Shown here: in pieces, positions 16,836 through 25,731 of the stretch
Numbering within the stretch: the first letter of the stretch is position 1
Layout of the letters: each line of letters begins with the position of its first letter
NCBI RefSeq assembly: GCF_900099675.1
Contig: NZ_FNDQ01000006.1
Span: 62,001 to 126,000 of the forward strand
From: Myroides phaeus
GTDB taxonomy: Bacteria; Bacteroidota; Bacteroidia; Flavobacteriales; Flavobacteriaceae
Direction: 5' to 3'
Length of the DNA stretch: 64,000 bases
Made by a program: the position numbers and the translations under genes
The notes under the pieces: model-generated
What the model was told of the DNA's origin: nothing
What the model saw: the letters and a program-made list of their open reading frames with translations, nothing else
Database searches by the model: none

Positions 16836-18650
16836 TTAATCAATCAGTAGTGATTTTAGATTTTTACGATAAGCTTCCAATAAGTCAGATTTAATAATAT
16901 ATCCAACATACTTTTTGTGGTTTTGAACTAATACAAAATCAAGGTTATTAGTTTCAAATATTTGCATTATAATTTTAGTCGAATCGTTATAAGACACTGT
17001 AATAGGGCTTTCAATCAAATCTTTTAGCGGTGTGAATTTCGTGTGAAAGTTGCTAAAGATAATCCCTCTAACGTGGTTTAGATTAATAATTCCCAGTATT
17101 TTATCGTCATCATCCAATACAGGAATAAATGTTTGATCCGTATTTGAAAACAAGTTAACCACATCAGTAGTAGTATTGTTTAATGTTATCGTTTTTATCT
17201 CTTTTTTAATATAATCTTGCGCCACAATAGTAGATAAGATATTCGAATCCTTGTCAGAGGTAAACACCATTCCAGAATTAGCAATTGACTTAATATCCAT
17301 AGAATATTTTTCCATCTGCTTTGAAATAGCGAAGCTTATTGACGATACGATTAATAGGGGAACCATTAATCCGTACCCTCCCGTAATCTCAGCAATTAAG
17401 AAAATACCCGTCAACGGAGCGTGGAAAAGACCACTGATAACTCCCGCCATACCTACTACAGTAAAGTTTTGCACTGGTATCTCTTTCAGACCTACGATTT
17501 GTAACATCTTAGACAAAGCGAATCCTAAGTAAGACCCCACAAATAGAGAAGGAGCAAAGTTACCACCGTTACCACCACTACCCATTGTTAAACCAGCGGC
17601 AAATGTTTTCACTAAAGCTGCTCCCAATACAAAAAGCACCAATACCCATTGGTTAGATGAAAATTTAGCTAACAATGTATTGTTTAATATATCTTGAGGC
17701 GACTCACTCGTCAAGATTTTAATGCTCTCATACCCTTCACCAAATAACGTAGGGAATAAGAAGATTAAAACAGCTAAAAGCGAGGCTCCTAATAGAGCTT
17801 TCTTGTATATACTACCAGCAAAACTTGAAATGAAGTGTTCTGTTTTTCTAAACATTCTCGCGTGATATACACAAAAAAGTCCGGATAAAATCCCCAATAA
17901 TACATAGTACGCCGTATTACCAGTGTCAAACATCAATTGGTGTTTAAACGATAATAAGATATCTTCTTTAATGATTAGATTTGAAACAATCGTACCCGTT
18001 GCGGCTGAAATCATAATTGGAATAAAAGCCGAAACAGAAATATCTACCAAGATGATTTCAATAGCAAATAATACCCCTGCAATAGGTGCATTGAAGGCAG
18101 CAGAAACCCCTGCGGCAACCCCACATCCTAATAAGAGTATTCTATCTTTATAGTTGAGCTTGTAGTTTTGAGCATAATTAGAACCAAATGCTGCACCAGT
18201 AATGGCAATAGGCGACTCTAATCCCAGTGAACCTCCCATACCAACAGTAAGTGAACTGGTAATAATCTGTGAATACATCTGTTTGCGGGGCATAATACCC
18301 GATTTCTTAGCTACCGCAATCATAATCTGATAGGTTCCTTTTTCAATTGAGCCATTCAAGAATTTATTGACGACAAAAACCGTTAGTAAAATACCGATGA
18401 TAGGCAAGATACTGTTGGTGTACGGTAGGTGAGATAAACTATCAATATAAGATGCAAAGCGAAAAACAGAGTGGGCAAAATACTTAAGTATAATAACCGC
18501 AATCGCTGAAGACGCTCCTACTAACACACAGGAAAGGTATAAAAACTGTCTGTTGTTTAAGATAGACTTTAGGAAGAATAATATTCCCTCAGAATATTTA
18601 AAAACTTGGTTAGCGTAATACTTTATTTTTGGTAGATTAATAATTTTCAT
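16836..18650 (-). CDS. CLC-family chloride channel or Cl-/H+ antiporter with C-terminal CBS pair
   Basis: A 604-residue inner-membrane protein. The transmembrane part (about 1-440) has the CLC filter motifs: GMGGSLGLESPIAITGAA, with the gating glutamate near residue 141 (GLESP in place of the common GKEGP), and GSGGNGGNFAPSLFVGSYLG near 357. The C-terminal ~140 residues form two CBS domains (IPVLDDDDKILGIINL and the last LVQNHKKYVGYIIKSDLL), which usually sense nucleotides. The retained gating Glu permits either channel or antiporter activity. The -7 box TATTTTTG ends 4 bp before the ATG, suggesting a leaderless transcript. Confidence 0.9.
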   Translation of the reverse strand: MKIINLPKIKYYANQVFKYSEGILFFLKSILNNRQFLYLSCVLVGASSAIAVIILKYFAHSVFRFASYIDSLSHLPYTNSILPIIGILLTVFVVNKFLNGSIEKGTYQIMIAVAKKSGIMPRKQMYSQIITSSLTVGMGGSLGLESPIAITGAAFGSNYAQNYKLNYKDRILLLGCGVAAGVSAAFNAPIAGVLFAIEIILVDISVSAFIPIMISAATGTIVSNLIIKEDILLSFKHQLMFDTGNTAYYVLLGILSGLFCVYHARMFRKTEHFISSFAGSIYKKALLGASLLAVLIFLFPTLFGEGYESIKILTSESPQDILNNTLLAKFSSNQWVLVLFVLGAALVKTFAAGLTMGSGGNGGNFAPSLFVGSYLGFALSKMLQIVGLKEIPVQNFTVVGMAGVISGLFHAPLTGIFLIAEITGGYGLMVPLLIVSSISFAISKQMEKYSMDIKSIANSGMVFTSDKDSNILSTIVAQDYIKKEIKTITLNNTTTDVVNLFSNTDQTFIPVLDDDDKILGIINLNHVRGIIFSNFHTKFTPLKDLIESPITVSYNDSTKIIMQIFETNNLDFVLVQNHKKYVGYIIKSDLLEAYRKNLKSLLID

Positions 18651-18654
18651 AGTG

Positions 18655-18662
18655 CAAAAATA
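18655..18662 (-). promoter_or_regulatory. -7 promoter element adjoining the CLC start codon
   Basis: The minus strand reads TATTTTTG, then four bases, then the ATG (18650-18648). A TTTG lies further upstream, but at a 26-bp spacing that is longer than usual. Confidence 0.5.
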
Positions 18663-18731
18663 GTGTAAAAGACAACTTTTATAAAGTACAAATTGAAATA
18701 ACTTTTATAAAAAATAGCAGTGTTTGTTAAT

Positions 18732-19331
18732 CTATTTCAATAAAAAGCGATCTGTTTTTTCAAATGATACTAAATGCTTTTGTAACGCTGTCATAAATGA
18801 CAAAAAGTGTTCTTCTAATATAGTGTAATGTAATAGCAATTCTTCTGTTGCAAACCGCATCTTAGAAACATTTTTTGTTCGTCGATCCATTTGCGTTAAT
18901 ATGTATTTTAATCCTTCGATACTACTGTATTTTACCAGCCAATTGTCATCTACCATAATATGTAGGAACTTCTGTACTCGCTCAGGAAGTACCGCATAGT
19001 TGTCTTGTAGTGACTTGTAAAAAGCAGCTGCATATTCAGGCAGTGGTATAGTAGAGAATAGAGACCAGTTTTTAGCTAAAAAATGGTCGTAATACATATC
19101 TACAATAACAGCGGCGTAATGGTTATATCGGGGGACTAATAGTTTCTTACTCGCGCGCCAAATAGGATGTGCATCTGTATAAGTGTCAATTTCTCGATGC
19201 AGTAAAATTCCTTGTTGAATGCGAGTAGGGTAATTCAAATAATTCTTACCACGCACACTATCTGCTACAAAATTTCCAATTTTTAAAAACTCGTCATCTC
19301 CTGATAGATAAATGTGTGCTAAGAAATTCAT
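18732..19331 (-). CDS. Acyl carrier protein phosphodiesterase-like protein (AcpH / DUF479 family)
   Basis: A 199-residue protein of the HD-like AcpH family, whose studied member removes 4'-phosphopantetheine from holo-ACP. The family pattern is visible throughout: MNFLAHIYLSGDDEFLKIGN, FVADSVRGKNY, QQGILLHREIDTYTDAHPIW and VDMYYDHFLAKNW, with the conserved His/Asp residues expected to bind metal. The start at ATG 19331 (MNFLAHIYL) is preferred over a start ten codons upstream because every relative I know begins at this motif. The gene is divergent from glmM. The activity of Bacteroidota members is untested as far as I know. Confidence 0.85.
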   Translation of the reverse strand: MNFLAHIYLSGDDEFLKIGNFVADSVRGKNYLNYPTRIQQGILLHREIDTYTDAHPIWRASKKLLVPRYNHYAAVIVDMYYDHFLAKNWSLFSTIPLPEYAAAFYKSLQDNYAVLPERVQKFLHIMVDDNWLVKYSSIEGLKYILTQMDRRTKNVSKMRFATEELLLHYTILEEHFLSFMTALQKHLVSFEKTDRFLLK

Positions 19332-19399
19332 AATTATAATTTGCCTATAAAAATACGGCATTTTACCATTTATAACTTATAATGCGAAACAATATTACA

Positions 19400-19407
19400 T
19401 ATCTTTG
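19400..19407 (+). promoter_or_regulatory. -7 promoter element for glmM
   Basis: TATCTTTG, a perfect TAnnTTTG, lies 22 bp before the ATG at 19430. It falls inside a longer possible reading frame from 19382 and so supports the shorter start. Confidence 0.65.
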
Positions 19408-19429
19408 CGAGTATAATAAAATTTTAGTT

Positions 19430-20818
19430 ATGACATTGATTAAATCTATCTCAGGAATACGAGGGACTATTGGTGGAAAAGTAGGAGATAACTTAACTCC
19501 TATTGATGCTGTTAAGTTTGCATCTGCTTATGGAACTTTTTTAAAGAACTCATCAAACAAGGAAGAACTTAAGGTTGTAATCGGTAGAGATGCGCGTATT
19601 TCAGGGCCAATGATTCATAATTTAGTTGTCAATACGCTTATAGGTTTAGGTATTCACGTAATTGACTTAGGTCTATCTACAACACCTACTGTTGAAGTAG
19701 CTGTACCAATGGAGAAAGCTGATGGTGGTATTATTTTAACGGCGTCTCACAATCCAAAACAATGGAATGCGTTGAAGTTGTTAAATGCAAAAGGGGAATT
19801 CTTAAGCGGAGCTGAAGGACAAACTATTTTAGAGTTAGCAGAAAAAGAGGCTTTTGACTTTGCAGAAGTTGATAATTTAGGAACTATAGAGTACAAAGAC
19901 AACTATATGGACTTACATATAGAAGAGGTACTTAACTTAAAATTAGTTGACGTTGAGGCAATCAAAGCGCGTAAGTTTAAAGTGGTTGTTGATGCGGTAA
20001 ACTCGTCAGGAGGAATCATTATTCCTGCGTTACTAAGACGTTTAGGTGTTGAAGTAGTGGAATTATACTGTGAGCCAAACGGACACTTCCCTCACAATCC
20101 AGAACCGTTAAAAGAACACTTACAAGATATTTGTGAGTTAGTGAAGAAAGAAAAAGCAGATTTTGGTGTTGTTGTTGACCCGGATGTAGATAGACTTGCT
20201 TTCATTTCTAATGACGGAGAAATGTTTGGTGAGGAGTACACTTTAGTTGCTGTGGCTGATTACGTATTAAGTAAAACACCAGGTAACACAGTGTCTAACT
20301 TATCATCTTCTCGTGCATTGCGCGATATTACAAATAAACACAACGGAGAGTACAACGCATCTGCTGTTGGAGAAGTAAACGTTGTTGAGTTGATGAAAGC
20401 GACTAATGCTATCATTGGTGGTGAAGGTAATGGTGGTATCATCTATCCAGAAATTCACTACGGGCGTGATTCAATTGTTGGAGTTGCTTTGTTCTTAACA
20501 CACTTATCTAATTTAGATATGACTGTGGCTGAATTAAGAGCTTCTTACCCTCAGTATTATATGAGTAAAAACAAGATTGAGCTTACTCCTAAGTTAAATG
20601 TTGATATGATTTTAGAGCAAATCGCTGAAAATTATAGTGACCAAGACGTATCTACAATTGACGGAGTTAAGATTGACTTCCCAACTTCGTGGGTACATTT
20701 GAGAAAATCAAATACTGAGCCTATTATCCGTATTTATACAGAAGCAGGCACACAAGAAGATGCTGATAGCTTAGCTATTCGTATGATTGAAGAGTTAAAA
20801 GTTATTGCTGGTATTTAA
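19430..20818 (+). CDS. glmM: Phosphoglucosamine mutase (alpha-D-phosphohexomutase family)
   Basis: A 462-residue phosphohexomutase that probably converts glucosamine-6-phosphate to glucosamine-1-phosphate for cell-wall and LPS precursors. The start MTLIKSISGIRGTIGG is the family N-terminus. The phosphoserine loop is ILTASHNP with Ser106; the Mg loop is VVVDPDVDRLAFI; the C-terminal phosphate loop is RKSNTEPIIRIYTE. The sugar-recognition loop reads GGEGNGGIIYP rather than the GEQSGH of proteobacterial GlmM, a form shared with archaeal-type phosphoglucomutase/phosphomannomutases and, from memory, general in Bacteroidota. The exact substrate is therefore less certain than the family. Confidence 0.88.
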   Translation: MTLIKSISGIRGTIGGKVGDNLTPIDAVKFASAYGTFLKNSSNKEELKVVIGRDARISGPMIHNLVVNTLIGLGIHVIDLGLSTTPTVEVAVPMEKADGGIILTASHNPKQWNALKLLNAKGEFLSGAEGQTILELAEKEAFDFAEVDNLGTIEYKDNYMDLHIEEVLNLKLVDVEAIKARKFKVVVDAVNSSGGIIIPALLRRLGVEVVELYCEPNGHFPHNPEPLKEHLQDICELVKKEKADFGVVVDPDVDRLAFISNDGEMFGEEYTLVAVADYVLSKTPGNTVSNLSSSRALRDITNKHNGEYNASAVGEVNVVELMKATNAIIGGEGNGGIIYPEIHYGRDSIVGVALFLTHLSNLDMTVAELRASYPQYYMSKNKIELTPKLNVDMILEQIAENYSDQDVSTIDGVKIDFPTSWVHLRKSNTEPIIRIYTEAGTQEDADSLAIRMIEELKVIAGI

Positions 20819-20841
20819 TTACAGCGAACTTTTTAAAATAT

Positions 20842-20873
20842 AAAAGGGAACAAGTAATTGTTCCCTTTTTTTG
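20842..20873 (+). terminator. Intrinsic terminator of glmM
   Basis: A 12-bp perfect stem, AAAAGGGAACAA (20842-20853) and TTGTTCCCTTTT (20858-20869), with a GTAA loop and a T-run. Confidence 0.9.
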
Positions 20874-21061
20874 TAAGTAATATGTGTAATAATTGATTCA
20901 AAATGAAAATAACAAACAATTTTCTTTCATACCAAGTGCCAAAGGTATATTATTATGTTTGTTATTCGTTACGGAAAACCATAAAATGCGAATTAAAATG
21001 CTATAATTAACTTATTATTAGGGATTAAGATGTTGTTTTAGTGGTTTAGCTTCTGTTTTTG

Positions 21062-21742
21062 TCAATACTTCCTAAATATACCTTCTTGAAAAGGAGTCCA
21101 TAGACACGCTTTCATTCCCGCTTTTTTCAATCCTTCATTAGCCCACGAATTACAAGTGTAAATAAAACTATAACTTCCGTTGGCTACGTAAAACGCATCG
21201 TTTTGTCCGTACACTTTATCTGTAACGATTTGTATAATCTCTCCTTGCTCGTTTCTCTTAAACGATTGTTGAATAAATCGGATAAGCTTTTGATATTGTT
21301 CTTTGGAAATAAGCACTTTTTTAAACTCGTTATCTTCAATGGCATTTCTCAAGAAAGTAGTGTGCATAGCTGTTGAACCCAATCCAAATGCCGCATTCAA
21401 TGCAATACTTGGCTTTACGCTTGACCAGTCTTCCACATCTAAAAAGAACCCCTTATCTCCCCAGCCAATCGCTACATAATTATAGTTTGTAGCTTGCCCT
21501 TTAGTTGCAGAAAACTCAATCTCTTTACTCCAGTCGATAAACTCAGATTGAATAGGAAGTACAAAATCGGTATGCATACCATTAGTCGATAAATAAATGG
21601 TAATGTCTGTTGTATTAACCTGATTTTTATTGACTGTTATACTTGATAATACTCTGGCTAATAGCATATATAGTAGTAAGATACCCACAACGGTAGCCAC
21701 AGCGAAGGCAGTAAACTTGATAGTCTTTTGAATAAAAGGCAT
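21062..21742 (-). CDS. DUF2459 / TIGR02117-type membrane-anchored protein
   Basis: A 226-residue protein with one N-terminal membrane segment (about residues 8-30, FAVATVVGILLLYMLLARVL) and a globular extracytoplasmic domain. It matches my memory of the DUF2459 family: STNGMHTDFVLPI, YVAIGWGDKGFFLD, LGSTAMHTTFL, and a late YTCNSWANEGLKKAG. The conserved H (GMHTD), C and N (TCNSWAN) suggest an NlpC/P60-like cysteine hydrolase arrangement, but that is inference. It follows the LpxL-like gene on the same strand after a terminator-like hairpin. Function unknown. Confidence 0.8.
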   Translation of the reverse strand: MPFIQKTIKFTAFAVATVVGILLLYMLLARVLSSITVNKNQVNTTDITIYLSTNGMHTDFVLPIQSEFIDWSKEIEFSATKGQATNYNYVAIGWGDKGFFLDVEDWSSVKPSIALNAAFGLGSTAMHTTFLRNAIEDNEFKKVLISKEQYQKLIRFIQQSFKRNEQGEIIQIVTDKVYGQNDAFYVANGSYSFIYTCNSWANEGLKKAGMKACLWTPFQEGIFRKY

Positions 21743-21755
21743 ATACTTATAAATT

Positions 21756-21813
21756 AAAAAGTGTAATATTAAATCGAAAATAAGATAAATCTTCCGAACT
21801 AATACTACACTTT
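21756..21813 (-). terminator. Terminator of the LpxL-like gene
   Basis: On the minus strand AAAGTGTAGTATTA pairs with TAATATTACACTTT across a ~28-nt loop, followed by T-rich DNA. One mismatch. It lies between the LpxL-like stop and the DUF2459 gene. Confidence 0.6.
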
Positions 21814-21817
21814 ATAA

Positions 21818-22717
21818 CTACTTGATATTTTTAGGTTTCTTTCCTCTGTGTTTCCAGCGTTTATGTGTCCAGAAATAGTAAGAAGGAGCTTCTCTAATCG
21901 ACTTTTCAACTTCTTGTAAAAAGCGGTTAGACAATTCGTAATTTGGTATCTCTTTTACGTTTTCACCTTCCGTACTTAAGGGAACAAAGGTAGCTTGGTA
22001 ATGTCCTCGTTTGATGTATTCTACTTTTAAGTACATTGGCACCATATCAAACTTTTTACACAAGGCTTCTCCTCCCGTAAACACAGGAACTTCAATACCC
22101 ATAAACTCTTGCCAGTAGTTAGCCTGACTCACCATAGGTGATTGGTCACTGATAAAAGCGTATATACCGTGTTTTTTGTTTACTTCATTTTGACGGATAA
22201 GGCGAATTGTCTCTTTCATTTCAACTAATGTTGTCCCAAAACGAGCACGAATACGCTTGATAAGGTTGTCAAAATACGGATTATTGATTTTTTTATAAAC
22301 AGCATATCCTTTGTATGCGATGAATTGGTCCAAGATAATCATCCATTCCCAATTGGCGTAATGCGCACAAAATAACATAACACTTTTTCCTTGTTTTTCA
22401 ACTTCGTGAATTGCTTCAACGTTGGTAAACTTATAACGCTTTACCAGTTCTTTTTCAGATACAGTAAGTGGTTTAATCATCTCTAAAAAGATGTCGCATA
22501 AATGTCTAAACGATTCTTTTTCAATCTTTTTAACTTCCTCATCAGACAGCTCTGGCATTGTCATACGAATGTTTTCACGTACGGTCTTTTTTCTATAACC
22601 AACAATGCGGTATAGCAGTACATAAAAGCAATCTGAAATAAAGTAAAATACAGGAAAAGGCAGTTTAGAAACAAGCCATAAAAGGGGATATATAAGGATG
22701 TAAACGATAAAATTCAT
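21818..22717 (-). CDS. Lysophospholipid acyltransferase family protein (LpxL/HtrB-like)
   Basis: A 299-residue inner-membrane acyltransferase, probably adding a secondary acyl chain to a lipid A precursor or a related lipid. It begins with a membrane helix (MNFIVYILIYPLLWLVSKLP). The LpxL catalytic HX4E motif is seen in CAHYANWEWM, and the later FISDQSPM and VPVFTGGEALCKKF stretches are family landmarks. Length is typical. The start at ATG 22717 is supported by a promoter at 22734-22766, which lies within a longer possible reading frame from 22804. It is divergent from a rhomboid protease gene. Confidence 0.9.
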   Translation of the reverse strand: MNFIVYILIYPLLWLVSKLPFPVFYFISDCFYVLLYRIVGYRKKTVRENIRMTMPELSDEEVKKIEKESFRHLCDIFLEMIKPLTVSEKELVKRYKFTNVEAIHEVEKQGKSVMLFCAHYANWEWMIILDQFIAYKGYAVYKKINNPYFDNLIKRIRARFGTTLVEMKETIRLIRQNEVNKKHGIYAFISDQSPMVSQANYWQEFMGIEVPVFTGGEALCKKFDMVPMYLKVEYIKRGHYQATFVPLSTEGENVKEIPNYELSNRFLQEVEKSIREAPSYYFWTHKRWKHRGKKPKNIK

Positions 22718-22733
22718 AGGTCTTATTTTGGTG

Positions 22734-22766
22734 CAAAGATACTCGATTCGAATATTCTTACGCAAA
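22734..22766 (-). promoter_or_regulatory. Promoter for the LpxL-like gene
   Basis: On the minus strand TTTG (22766-22763), a 21-bp spacer and TATCTTTG (22741-22734) form a near-consensus Bacteroidota promoter 17 bp before the ATG. Confidence 0.7.
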
Positions 22767-22816
22767 TATACGTTTGAGTTCGGCTTAATTCTTATTTTTA
22801 TCAAAATCTTTAAAAT

Positions 22817-23467
22817 ATGGATATATCTACAATTGTTCTAATCATTATAGCTTTAAATGGGTTAGTAACATATAAAGGGTTGAATGACTTTAGTTTTTTC
22901 AACAAGTATTGTTTTGACATTAGTCGCATTAACGCTGGGGAAAAACACAGATTTTTTACTTCTGGGTTTTTACACGCCGATTGGATGCACTTTATGTTTA
23001 ATATGCTTACGCTGTATTTCTTTGCAGATATTATCATATTTACATCAGGAGTACTTTATTTTGTATTAATCTACTTGGTGAGTTTAGTAGTTGGAAATGT
23101 ATTGACATACCAATTCTTTAAAAATCAACCGAATTATAGAGCAGTAGGGGCATCAGGAGCAATAATGGGAGTGTTATATGCGTCTATTTTGCTAAATCCA
23201 GATATGAGTTTGTACTTGTTCTTTATCCCAATTCCAATTCCTGCTTACGCTTTTGCGGTAGGATACTTGCTGTATTCAATCTACGGAATGAAGAAAAACA
23301 ACGATGGAATAGGACATACAGCACATATAGGAGGAGCGATAGCTGGTTTAGTGTTGATTTTACTGAAATATCCTGTACTACTTAAAGCAGAATATAAGTT
23401 GATTGCAATATTGTTAATTCCTGTTTTTATTTTGGTAGGGATGTATAAAAACAAAAGAATAAGATAG
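22817..23467 (+). CDS. Rhomboid-family intramembrane serine protease
   Basis: A 216-residue six-helix membrane protease. The catalytic dyad is visible: Ser113 in the GASGAIMG motif of TM4 and His170 in TAHIGGAIAG of TM6. The family L1-loop landmark is FLHADWMHFMFNMLTLYFF, including the conserved HxxxN. It cleaves transmembrane substrates near the outer face of the inner membrane; the substrate is unknown. It is a compact form without extra cytoplasmic domains. It is divergent from the LpxL-like gene. The window contains a second, dissimilar rhomboid at 63230. Confidence 0.93.
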   Translation: MDISTIVLIIIALNGLVTYKGLNDFSFFNKYCFDISRINAGEKHRFFTSGFLHADWMHFMFNMLTLYFFADIIIFTSGVLYFVLIYLVSLVVGNVLTYQFFKNQPNYRAVGASGAIMGVLYASILLNPDMSLYLFFIPIPIPAYAFAVGYLLYSIYGMKKNNDGIGHTAHIGGAIAGLVLILLKYPVLLKAEYKLIAILLIPVFILVGMYKNKRIR

Positions 23468-23520
23468 AAAATTTAGAGAAATTTTATGATTGTGAAATCT
23501 ATATTTTTTTCTAATTTGGA

Positions 23521-23528
23521 TATATTTG
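23521..23528 (+). promoter_or_regulatory. -7 promoter element ahead of a decayed small gene
   Basis: TATATTTG is a perfect TAnnTTTG. No intact gene follows; the remnant at 23551-23679 and a terminator lie downstream. Confidence 0.5.
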
Positions 23529-23550
23529 TAAGCAAGAACAAGAAAAATAG

Positions 23551-23679
23551 AAGAAGAAAGCAGTAGTTGTACTTGTGTTATTATTGATAACAACAACAGT
23601 TATTGTGGCCTAAAAGCAAGCAGTTGTACCTGGACCACAAGGTCAATACAACGGAATAGAAAAAGTAAGTGATAAATAA
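23551..23679 (+). pseudogene. Decayed small secreted-protein gene
   Basis: One frame reads KKKAVVVLVLLLITTTVIVA, a stop (TAA 23611-23613), then KQAVVPGPQGQYNGIEKVSD-K and a final TAA at 23677. The first half is a textbook signal-peptide core and the stop falls just where an AQ cleavage site would be: CAA to TAA is one base change. The start codon is missing (an in-frame TAG is at 23548). A promoter box precedes it and a terminator follows, so the transcription unit looks intact while the coding part is dead. No parent family recognised. Alternatively the unit now makes a small RNA. Confidence 0.5.
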
Positions 23680-23687
23680 TTAATATG

Positions 23688-23726
23688 AAAAGGGGCTGTC
23701 TTCTTATTGGAGACAGCCTCTTTTGT
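23688..23726. terminator. Terminator between the decayed small gene and the acyl-CoA synthetase
   Basis: A 14-bp stem, AAAAGGGGCTGTCT (23688-23701) with AGACAGCCTCTTTT (23711-23724), one G-T pair, and T-runs on both strands. It serves both convergent units. Confidence 0.85.
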
Positions 23727-23728
23727 TT

Positions 23729-25420
23729 TTATTTCACATAGTCAAATTCCATCGGAACCACCTGTTTCTTAGCAATGCGTTCTGCTTGCATTGCTCGCAG
23801 TTCTACCCGTTTGATTTTTCCACTCACCGTTTTCGGTAATTCAGTAACAAACTCTATTTTTCGCGGCATTTTATAAGGCGCTAAGTTTTGGCGACTAAAC
23901 GCAAATATCTCTTGTGCCAACTCATTAGAAGCCGTTGCTGTATCATTGATAATCACAAAGGCTTTAACCTCGTATCCCTTGACAGGATGTGGACTTGCCA
24001 CTACTGCTGATTCAATAATAGCCGTGTGTTCAAGCAGTACGCTCTCCACTTCAAACGGTCCGATTCGATAGTCTGACGCTTTGATAACATCATCATCCCT
24101 TCCAATAAACCAGATGTAACCATCTTCATCCTTATAAGCTTTATCACCCGTATAGTACAAGTTGTGATTAAACACCTGTGCTTGTTTCTCCTTATCGTAT
24201 AAATACTCTTTAAAAATTCCGTTTAACTGAGTGGTGTTTGTGCGCACACAAATATTTCCCTCTTCGTTTATAGGTACTTCACGACCATCCTCATCCGCAA
24301 TCACAATATCGTATAAGAAAGTAGGTTTTCCCATTGAGCCATATTTCACTTTAGCATTAGGGTAATTCGCTACCATACACGTACTTTCGGTCTGTCCAAA
24401 ACCATCCCTAACTAAAATACCCGTTGCCTCTTTCCATTCCTCAATAATCTCCGGGTTTAGAGGTTCCCCAGCCGCAACACACTGTCTCAAGCTGAAGTTG
24501 TACTTTTTCAAATCCTCTTGAATAAAAAAGCGGAGTACCGTTGGAGGTGCACACAAAGTAGTAATCTTATATTTTTCAATTAGCGACAATGTTTTTGCCG
24601 CACTAAAGCGCTCTTTAGTGTGAAAAGCAAAGATAGTCGCCCCAACATTCCACGGAGCAAACAAACTACTCCACGCGAATTTACCCCATCCAGGTTGAGA
24701 AATATTATAGTGGATATCGTTTTTCGTAACCCCAATCCAAGCCGTTGTTGTTAAGTGTCCCAAAGGCTGACTTAATTGGGTATGACAAACAATTTTAGGC
24801 ATTCCCGTAGTTCCAGAAGTAAAGAACATAAACAGCGTATCATCTGGCTTTGTTTTAGCCCCTTCGCTTTCCGTCGGTTGCTCATCAATCACAGTAAGCG
24901 GATACCAACCCTCAAGTTGTCCGTCAACAATAATTTTAACCGGTACTTTTACCCCAGAAACTCGTTCAGCTTCATCTATTTTTTCAACGTTATCACTATC
25001 AGCAAGAATTACCTTAGGCATAATCTTTTCAAAGCGATAAGCCAAGTCTTGTACGCCCAAAATACTTGCAGCAGGCGATAGCGCATATCCCGCTTTAATA
25101 GCCGCTAAATGCGTTACCCAGTTAATGCGTTGCAACATCATTTGTGTCAGCACCACATCTCCTTGCTGAATACCTTTCGTACGCAAGAAATTAATCAATT
25201 GGTTATATCTATTGTAAAGTGTTTTAAAGGTGTAATGATGCGTAACCTCACCATCAGTCCATAGCAAAGCCGTTTTGTCTGGCGTTTCTTGTACGTGAAT
25301 ATCCTCATACACCTCCTGTACCCAGTTGAAGTAGTCGGGCTTTTCGATTTTTAGATCGTGCAGGGCATTGAAATCCTGCTCGATGAGAAGCTCACCGATT
25401 TTTTTATACAAATCTTTCAT
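23729..25420 (-). CDS. AMP-dependent acyl-CoA synthetase (medium-chain/acetyl-CoA-synthetase-like)
   Basis: A 563-residue ANL-superfamily ligase that activates a carboxylic acid to its acyl-AMP and then acyl-CoA. The motifs are complete: P-loop-like MFFTSGTTGMPKIVCH, the aromatic-Gly-x-Thr-Glu motif as DGFGQTEST, the ATP-binding YTGDKAYKDEDGYIWFIGRDDD, the hinge IKASDYRIGPFEVES and the catalytic lysine in PKTVSGKIKRVELR. The overall form resembles AcsM-type medium-chain acyl-CoA ligases rather than acetyl-CoA synthetase (650 residues). The acid substrate is unknown. It is monocistronic, with a promoter box at 25453-25460. Confidence 0.92.
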   Translation of the reverse strand: MKDLYKKIGELLIEQDFNALHDLKIEKPDYFNWVQEVYEDIHVQETPDKTALLWTDGEVTHHYTFKTLYNRYNQLINFLRTKGIQQGDVVLTQMMLQRINWVTHLAAIKAGYALSPAASILGVQDLAYRFEKIMPKVILADSDNVEKIDEAERVSGVKVPVKIIVDGQLEGWYPLTVIDEQPTESEGAKTKPDDTLFMFFTSGTTGMPKIVCHTQLSQPLGHLTTTAWIGVTKNDIHYNISQPGWGKFAWSSLFAPWNVGATIFAFHTKERFSAAKTLSLIEKYKITTLCAPPTVLRFFIQEDLKKYNFSLRQCVAAGEPLNPEIIEEWKEATGILVRDGFGQTESTCMVANYPNAKVKYGSMGKPTFLYDIVIADEDGREVPINEEGNICVRTNTTQLNGIFKEYLYDKEKQAQVFNHNLYYTGDKAYKDEDGYIWFIGRDDDVIKASDYRIGPFEVESVLLEHTAIIESAVVASPHPVKGYEVKAFVIINDTATASNELAQEIFAFSRQNLAPYKMPRKIEFVTELPKTVSGKIKRVELRAMQAERIAKKQVVPMEFDYVK

Positions 25421-25731
25421 TCTTAATTAGTTTTTGGTAAGCGTAATATACACAAAAGTAAGTATAGAATAAAAATTAAATTGCTATGAATGAGTGTGTT
25501 GTTGTTAGTATTCTGTGTTTTTACAATGGATTATCTTGCTTTTTTTTGTATTTGTTGAGAATATAATAAAGTCCGTTGTGATAGAAGGGGGGAAAATTGA
25601 GAGAATTGCTGTAATATATTGTTTTTAAGAGATATAACTCAAAAAGTAAAAAAAAAGGAAAGATAGGGGAAGTTGTACGATAGAAACTAAGGCAACATTA
25701 GCTTATTCATCTAAACAGAGAGAATTAGAGT
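25421..25731. other. Intergenic region upstream of the acyl-CoA synthetase
   Basis: About 310 bp holding the acyl-CoA synthetase promoter at its left end; otherwise AT-rich with no gene, up to the palindromic repeat that starts at 25732. Confidence 0.5.
25453..25460 (-). promoter_or_regulatory. -7 promoter element for the acyl-CoA synthetase
   Basis: The minus strand reads TACTTTTG, matching TAnnTTTG, 32 bp before the ATG at 25420. Confidence 0.5.
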
